From the NCBI GenBank assembly GCA_015064195.1, contig SVSO01000107.1:1-9360 (forward strand): a DNA stretch of 9,360 nucleotides. The letters run 5' to 3'. Below, piece after piece: positions 5,196 to 9,360 of this stretch. Made by a program: the position numbers and the translations under genes. This DNA comes from Oscillospiraceae bacterium. Lineage in GTDB: Bacteria; Bacillota_A; Clostridia; Oscillospirales; CAG-272. Positions within the stretch are counted from its first letter, which is position 1, and every line of letters begins with the position of its first letter. Below the pieces are notes generated by a model, which saw nothing but the letters and a program-made list of their open reading frames with translations, searched no databases and was not told where the DNA came from.

Positions 5196-5230
5196 ACAAA
5201 AAAGTCAGGCATAGCCTGACTTTTTTGTTT
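5194..5230. terminator. Symmetric bidirectional terminator between convergent operons
   Basis: A perfect 17-bp stem (5194-5210 with 5214-5230) has a 3-nt loop ATA. Its core is GTCAGGC/GCCTGAC flanked by A6 on the left and T6 on the right, so either strand yields a GC-rich hairpin followed by a U-tract. It overlaps the last two bases of the MgtC-like stop codon and reaches the first base of the SGNH hydrolase stop codon, so one element ends both operons. Confidence 0.93.
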
Positions 5231-5958
5231 TATCCCAAATATTCCTTCACTGCCATGGCGATGAACGAACCCATCTGCTCGGCGCCGTGCTTGTTGGGAT
5301 GGAGGCCGTCGATGAGACTGCGGCCGTTTTCATACTGCTTCTCGTAGCGGCCGTAGATGCCGCAGTACAGCGTGTCGATATAGCGCACCGAAAGTCTGGC
5401 GGCGATCTCCTTCAGCACCCGGCCTTTTTCCAGAATGCTCCGGAAGGGGCGGAATTTGTCGTCCGCCTGAATGGGGGTGCAGATGAACTGCACCGCGTTC
5501 GGATACAGCTCATACAGGGATTCGCTGACATACCGGATTGCACCGCCCCACGTATGGGTGTCCGCATCCGCCAGCGGCACGTATTCGCCGTCCTTGAAAA
5601 ACTGCGCATCGGTGGTATCCGCATCCTCCGGCATCCCGTCGTTTGTGCCGGCAGCCATGAGGATCACGTCAAAATCCGCATAATCCGGATCGCCGTCTGC
5701 GTGATGACGCTTGATCTTCTCCATCTGATTGCACATGGTGTTGTTCGGCGTATGCACACCATTGATAAACACCGGATTGCCATCGTAGACCGTGTTCGGA
5801 TAGTCCCGCCATCTTGCGCCCGGCACCGCCGTTGAGACGGTGTGCGCGGGCTCAAGCAGCTCGGAAAAATATCTCGGCCATCCACGCTCCTCCATATAGA
5901 GAGCGGTGATGCTGTCGCCCATGAACAGGACGCGTTTGCCTTTCACAAAGTTTTCCAT
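5230..5958 (-). CDS. SGNH/GDSL-family hydrolase (putative carbohydrate esterase)
   Basis: This 242-residue protein carries all four SGNH blocks: block I MGDSIT (13-18) with nucleophile Ser16, block II Gly47 in AVPGARW, block III AAGTNDG with Asn106, and block V DGLHPN with Asp217 and His220 completing the triad. Length fits a single-domain SGNH esterase. There is no signal peptide, so it should act in the cytoplasm. The family removes acetyl or other acyl groups from sugars, lipids or peptides; pairing with a GH31 glycosidase favours deacylation of an imported oligosaccharide, as inference. The start lies only 3 nt after the stop of the GH31 gene. No clear ribosome binding site precedes it, so translational coupling is likely. 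An insertion-like stretch (about residues 60-90) lies between blocks II and III. Substrate unknown. Confidence 0.9.
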   Translation of the reverse strand: MENFVKGKRVLFMGDSITALYMEERGWPRYFSELLEPAHTVSTAVPGARWRDYPNTVYDGNPVFINGVHTPNNTMCNQMEKIKRHHADGDPDYADFDVILMAAGTNDGMPEDADTTDAQFFKDGEYVPLADADTHTWGGAIRYVSESLYELYPNAVQFICTPIQADDKFRPFRSILEKGRVLKEIAARLSVRYIDTLYCGIYGRYEKQYENGRSLIDGLHPNKHGAEQMGSFIAMAVKEYLG

Positions 5959-5961
5959 CGC

Positions 5962-8163
5962 TTATTTCATCAGTACATCCGATGCATCCACATCGAACAT
6001 GGCATTGTTTTTCTTCGGAATTGCGAAGATCACGCGGTCTGCGGGATCGCACTTGATCTCCAGCAGCTGATCGTCGTCGGGATTTACCGGATGGACGCGC
6101 ACCAGCCATGTGCGGCGTTCCGGCTTGCCTGCGTAGTCGCCCACACGTGCGCCGATGTTGACAGTGAGTTTTTCGGGCGTTTCGGTAACGGTGATGACCG
6201 TCTGGCAGGAATCCTGCGTCTCGTAGTCGAGGGAAACACCATCATCCTCGCGGAAAATGTAGGTGCGGTCGCCGTCGGGATAGATGTCGAGGGAGATCTC
6301 GGAATCGTCGTACTGTGCCATATAGTCACGGTCACGCCAGCCGGGGATGATCGCACCACCGCGGATGAAGAGACCGCCGCCGCGATTTTCCGGCGGGATG
6401 TAGGGATCGATGTCCAGCGGGCCCACATATTCTTCGCCCGTCCATGCGTCGATCCAGCGGCCTGCGGGGAGATGCACCTTGTCCGCGTAAGCCGCGACCA
6501 GCAGATCCTCGCCCAGCATATACTGGCGGTCGGAGCGTGCGATTGCCGCATCCTCCGGGAATGCCATGGGCATGGGACGGATCATGGGCACAGATTCTTC
6601 CCGGCCCTCGAGAGCTGCGGAATAGATGTAGGGAAGGATGCGATAACGCATTCTTGCGTATTCCACGAACATCTTGTGCTGAGCATCGCCGGCATACCAG
6701 GGCTGATCGACACCCAGCCATGCATTGAGATGCGCCCACGGCACCAGCATACCGAAGTGCATGGATTCCTTGAAGTGGATGTTCATATCGATGGTGGTAT
6801 TCATATGACCGGACAGCGCCAGCGTCTCCAGCCAGATCATTGCGCCAAGCTCGCCGCCATTGTCACCGGTGGTGGATGCGCTCCACTTCTGAATGCCGGA
6901 GTAGCCGCCGGAATAATGATGCATGGAGCGTTTGTTGGTCTGCTCGGTGAAGCCCTCGTAAACCTGCTTGGTCAAAAGGATCTGATTGTAGTTGTGCATC
7001 TGCATGGAGGTGAGTCCGTTGAAGCAGCGCGGACGCTTCATGCGGTCAAAGCAGCACACGATGTCAGCCGGGTCGAGCTTGAAGCCGTCAACACCGATGG
7101 AGACCTGTTTTGCAAGATGCGCATACCAGGGCTCGCCGTATTCTTCCACTGTGCCGCCGGCGATCTGACGCTCAGCCTCGGCGGTCAGGTCGTAACGGAT
7201 GCATCTCCAAAGAGAAAGCTTGCAGTTGAGGCGATGGAGTGCGGAGGGGAAGATCTTCGGAGACGGATCTTTGCGATCAAATTCCCAGTGCGCAACATGG
7301 AACTGCTTGATGTCCCATACGGGATTGGTGGAATAATCGTAGAATTTCTCCGTCCAGCCCGGCTCAAGGGAGACGTGGTCCAGCGGAATATGCTCGCGGC
7401 GGAAGCGTTCGATGTCTGCCAGCACTTCCATCTGATCGGAGAAGATGGGGGCGATGTAGGACAGACCGTATGCCCACTTCGGCAGAAGCATGGACTTGCC
7501 GGTGAGCAGATGATATTTCTTCAGAATATCCGTGTAAGAGTCGCCGGTGAGGAAGAACAGATCCAGCTCGTCATCCTCAAAGAGGCACTGGAGCGCGTTT
7601 GCATCCCGTCCGCCGATGTCAAAGAAGGTACGTGCGCGGGCATTGAGGAATACCGCCCAGCCTTCATTGGAGATGACCATGGGGATCGGGATCTCGTTGT
7701 ACTGATAGCGTACCCAGTTCTGATATGCACGGCCGCGCAGCTCGATGCGGTCGTTTGCACCTTCGCCTGTACCGTAGAACAGCTCAGATTCGCTGAGGGT
7801 AATGGCAATGGCACCGCAGGCTTCCGGCGGCTGTACATCGAGAGGAAGCTCGATCTTGCGATCCGGCTCCTCCGGCTGGCCGATGATGGTCTGGAAATCG
7901 GTGTAATTCTTGGCAAATTCTTCGGAAAGGCCGGCATGAAGTGCGGCATATTCGTCGGATTTTCCGTCAATGATGCGGAAGGAAAGCTCGCGTCCGCTTG
8001 GCAGGATGACGGCGGAATCGGTATAAGCGATGCCGGAGTCTGCGCATTCTTCGGGCAGGGTGAGAATGCTGTAACGTTCAGCCAGCGTCGGGCCGTGAGA
8101 TTCGGACAGACGCATCCGCAGAATGCCGGGAGCGATGTGTGTAAATTTCAAAGTCTCGTTCAT
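5962..8163 (-). CDS. Glycoside hydrolase family 31 enzyme (alpha-glycosidase)
   Basis: This 733-residue retaining alpha-glycosidase has the GH31 build. An N-terminal beta-sandwich ends near SELFYGTGEGANDR (126-138). A (beta/alpha)8 catalytic barrel spans about 225-540, and C-terminal beta domains begin near VHLPAGRWIDAWTGEEY (563-579). The nucleophile should be Asp364 in DGFKLDPAD (359-367) and the acid/base Asp434 in TTGDNGG (431-437). Other landmarks are LEPGW (266-270) and YMLGEDLLVAAY (548-559). The nucleophile motif is not the W-x-D-M-N-E of classic maltase-type members, so the substrate may not be a simple alpha-glucoside; alpha-xyloside, alpha-galactoside and alpha-N-acetylgalactosaminide specificities all occur in GH31. 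No signal peptide, so it acts in the cytoplasm on imported sugars. The ATG at 8163 follows AAAGGAG (8176-8170) by 6 nt; a longer frame from 8226 would swallow the promoter. First gene of an operon with the SGNH hydrolase. Confidence 0.92.
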   Translation of the reverse strand: MNETLKFTHIAPGILRMRLSESHGPTLAERYSILTLPEECADSGIAYTDSAVILPSGRELSFRIIDGKSDEYAALHAGLSEEFAKNYTDFQTIIGQPEEPDRKIELPLDVQPPEACGAIAITLSESELFYGTGEGANDRIELRGRAYQNWVRYQYNEIPIPMVISNEGWAVFLNARARTFFDIGGRDANALQCLFEDDELDLFFLTGDSYTDILKKYHLLTGKSMLLPKWAYGLSYIAPIFSDQMEVLADIERFRREHIPLDHVSLEPGWTEKFYDYSTNPVWDIKQFHVAHWEFDRKDPSPKIFPSALHRLNCKLSLWRCIRYDLTAEAERQIAGGTVEEYGEPWYAHLAKQVSIGVDGFKLDPADIVCCFDRMKRPRCFNGLTSMQMHNYNQILLTKQVYEGFTEQTNKRSMHHYSGGYSGIQKWSASTTGDNGGELGAMIWLETLALSGHMNTTIDMNIHFKESMHFGMLVPWAHLNAWLGVDQPWYAGDAQHKMFVEYARMRYRILPYIYSAALEGREESVPMIRPMPMAFPEDAAIARSDRQYMLGEDLLVAAYADKVHLPAGRWIDAWTGEEYVGPLDIDPYIPPENRGGGLFIRGGAIIPGWRDRDYMAQYDDSEISLDIYPDGDRTYIFREDDGVSLDYETQDSCQTVITVTETPEKLTVNIGARVGDYAGKPERRTWLVRVHPVNPDDDQLLEIKCDPADRVIFAIPKKNNAMFDVDASDVLMK

Positions 8164-8197
8164 GGAAATCTCCTTTGCAATCAAAATATTCAGTTTG

Positions 8198-8226
8198 ATT
8201 ATAGCATGAAATCGCAGAAAAGTCAA
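8198..8226 (-). promoter_or_regulatory. Extended -10 promoter of the GH31/SGNH operon
   Basis: On the minus strand the -35 box TTGACT (8226-8221) and a perfect -10 TATAAT (8203-8198) are 17 bp apart, with TGC directly before the -10 (extended -10). Transcription should start near 8191, about 28 nt before the GH31 ATG. The strength of this promoter implies negative control. Confidence 0.85.
8206..8220 (+). promoter_or_regulatory. Candidate cre site (CcpA) in the promoter spacer
   Basis: ATGAAATCGCAGAAA matches the cre consensus WTGNAANCGNWNNCW at 14 of 15 positions; the miss is A for C at position 14. It fills the spacer between the -35 and -10 boxes of the GH31 promoter, where bound CcpA would block RNA polymerase. 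Catabolite repression is common for glycosidase genes in Firmicutes. The consensus is degenerate, so position and context carry much of the weight. Confidence 0.5.
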
Positions 8227-8247
8227 TACAGATTTGTGGCAATTTTT

Positions 8248-8281
8248 TGCACATTTTCATAGGAATTCGCGAAATTGTGCA
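8248..8281. promoter_or_regulatory. Long dyad upstream of the GH31 promoter, candidate operator
   Basis: TGCACATTTT (8248-8257) is mirrored by AAATTGTGCA (8272-8281) with one mismatch, and the palindrome TTCGCGAA sits at 8266-8273, near the centre. The dyad is centred about 73 bp upstream of the predicted GH31 start, a typical position for an activator site. No cognate regulator is encoded nearby. Confidence 0.4.
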
Positions 8282-8291
8282 GAATTTTACA

Positions 8292-8332
8292 CAAAATCCC
8301 CGCCCATCCGCTGAAAGAGGAGGGCGGGGATT
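8292..8332 (-). terminator. Intrinsic terminator of the RNase J gene
   Basis: On the minus strand AATCCCCGCCC (8332-8322) pairs perfectly with GGGCGGGGATT (8305-8295) around a 16-nt loop, and the transcript continues TTGTGT. The very GC-rich 11-bp stem begins 2 bp after the RNase J stop codon. The T tract is short (TTTT counting the stem end), so termination may be incomplete. Confidence 0.75.
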
Positions 8333-8334
8333 GC

Positions 8335-9360
8335 TTATACATTCATGACGACCGGCAGGATCATGGGCTTGCGCTTGGTCTTCTGATAGAGGAACTTGGA
8401 GAGATCATCCTTGACGGAGGATTTCAGCTCGCTCCAGTCGGTGATGTTGTGGTCGAGGCAGTCGATGAGCGCGTCACGGGCGATGGTGCGCACCTCGTCC
8501 ATCAGCTGCTCCGCCTCGCGCACGTACACGAAGCCGCGGGACACGATGTCCGGGCCGGAGATCAGCTCGCGGGTGTCGATGTCCACGGTGGCGACGACCA
8601 CGATGAGGCCGTCCTGTGCCAGATGGCGGCGGTCGCGCAGAACGATATTGCCCACATCGCCGACGCCGTAGCCGTCAACCAGAATCTTGCCCGACGGAAC
8701 TGTGCCGTTCCAGCGCGCGCCGTTCTTGTCAATTTCCAGCACCTTGCCGATCTCGGAGACAAAAATGTGGTTGGGATCCATGCCCATCTCCTCGGCAAGC
8801 CGCTTGTGGGTGATGAGATGGCGGGCTTCACCGTGAACCGGCATGAAATACTTGGGCTTTGTCAGGGCGTGCATGAGCTTCAGCTCCTCCTGACAAGCGT
8901 GGCCGGACACGTGTACATCCGCCAGCGCATCGTAGAGCACCGTCACATTCTTGCGGAACAGCTCGTTGATGATCTTGCCCACCAGCTTTTCGTTGCCGGG
9001 GATGGGATTGGCCGAGATGATAACGAGGTCATTTGAGCCAAGCTCCACCTTGTCGTGATCGGAGAAGGCCATGCGGTAAAGGGCGGACATGGGCTCACCC
9101 TGGCTGCCGGTGGTGATGATGGTCAGCTGATCGTCCCGATACCGCTTGATCTCGTTGATGTCGATGAGCGTACCGTCGGGGACGTTCATGTAGCCAAGCT
9201 CGATCGCGGTCTTGACGATGTTGATCATGGAACGGCCGGTGACTGCCACCTTGCGTCCGTGAGCGGCGGAGGCGTTGATGATCTGCTGTACGCGGTGGAC
9301 GTTGGAGGAGAAGGTGGCGATGATGACGCGCTTGTCGGGATTGGCAACGAGAATGCCGTC
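8335..9360 (-). CDS. rnj: Ribonuclease J, C-terminal 341 residues (5' end outside the window)
   Basis: The frame is open from the right edge of the window to TAA at 8337-8335, giving 341 codons; about 210 N-terminal residues, including the first metal-binding histidines, are missing compared with the usual ~555. RNase J is the metallo-beta-lactamase/beta-CASP nuclease that acts as a 5'-to-3' exonuclease and endonuclease in mRNA decay and rRNA maturation in Firmicutes. Visible landmarks in order are RVIIATFSSNVHRVQQII, VAVTGRSM, TTGSQGEPMSAL, ANPIPGNE, the beta-CASP motif HVSGHACQEELKLM, MPVHGEARHL with its metal/phosphate-binding histidine, and the C-terminal domain from about VPSGKILVDGYGVGDVG to KRKPMILPVVMNV. 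An internal GTG (codon 38 in the window) is not the start, since the conserved family sequence continues past it to the edge. Probably a single essential copy or one of a J1/J2 pair. Confidence 0.96.
   Translation of the reverse strand, partial: DGILVANPDKRVIIATFSSNVHRVQQIINASAAHGRKVAVTGRSMINIVKTAIELGYMNVPDGTLIDINEIKRYRDDQLTIITTGSQGEPMSALYRMAFSDHDKVELGSNDLVIISANPIPGNEKLVGKIINELFRKNVTVLYDALADVHVSGHACQEELKLMHALTKPKYFMPVHGEARHLITHKRLAEEMGMDPNHIFVSEIGKVLEIDKNGARWNGTVPSGKILVDGYGVGDVGNIVLRDRRHLAQDGLIVVVATVDIDTRELISGPDIVSRGFVYVREAEQLMDEVRTIARDALIDCLDHNITDWSELKSSVKDDLSKFLYQKTKRKPMILPVVMNV

Noticed and set aside
8164..8226. Twenty-one-residue N-terminal extension of GH31
   Set aside because: It would overlap the operon's promoter -10 and -35 boxes, and a strong AAAGGAG precedes the ATG at 8163.
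5842..8262. 806-codon open frame on the plus strand opposite the GH31 gene
   Set aside because: It is in exact antisense codon register with GH31 (both coordinates are 1 modulo 3). In that register a stop arises only where the sense gene uses TTA, CTA or TCA, which this GC-rich gene avoids. It has no recognisable domain and no ribosome binding site, while the sense strand has full GH31 motifs and a strong promoter.

Overview
The window looks like chromosomal DNA from a low- to mid-GC Gram-positive bacterium of the class Clostridia, probably a gut Oscillospiraceae/Lachnospiraceae-type organism. The reasons are the RNase J gene, strong AGGAG-type ribosome binding sites, near-consensus sigma-A promoters with 17-bp spacers, a candidate CcpA (cre) site, and dyad repeats of a kind I associate with gut Clostridia genomes. 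The assignment is an inference. No rRNA, tRNA, CRISPR array, prophage or transposase gene is visible.

Layout. (1) Bases 1 to about 1800 are visibly AT-rich. They hold the tail of an unrecognised gene (3-152), a 450-bp intergenic stretch with a long dyad repeat and several hairpins, and a solo XRE-type regulator with a TPR-like C-terminal half (603-1601). That regulator has its own near-perfect promoter and a 12-bp palindrome at the presumed transcription start. A second dyad repeat with the same internal design lies after the gene, so the regulator sits between two related repeat elements. (2) Bases 1962-5195 are GC-richer and hold a LysR-type regulator (minus strand) divergent from a two-gene operon: a CPA2/Kef-type cation:proton antiporter and an MgtC/SapB-family membrane protein. 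The 145-bp divergent region has two overlapping promoters, a dyad and three CTTTACR heptamers exactly 11 bp apart. (3) A fully symmetric 17-bp stem terminator separates this operon from a convergent minus-strand operon, 5230-8163: a GH31 glycoside hydrolase followed, 3 nt later, by an SGNH/GDSL hydrolase. The GH31 promoter is an extended -10 type with a candidate cre site filling the spacer and a long dyad upstream. (4) The right edge is the C-terminal 341 codons of RNase J (minus strand), ending in its own hairpin.

How the genes may work together. The LysR/antiporter/MgtC block looks like a regulated ion- or pH-homeostasis module: LysR senses an unknown cue and controls the divergent operon. 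The GH31/SGNH pair looks like a catabolite-repressed cytoplasmic module that trims imported, possibly acylated, oligosaccharides. RNase J is housekeeping RNA processing. The XRE-TPR regulator is compositionally foreign to the rest and its partner is not in the window.

I see no clear previously undescribed multi-gene system. The strongest unusual signals are the repeat-flanked regulator cassette, the 11-bp phased heptamers in the antiporter leader, the Asp-Asn motif in the antiporter, and the MgtC-like protein that lacks the family's usual glycine-rich motif.
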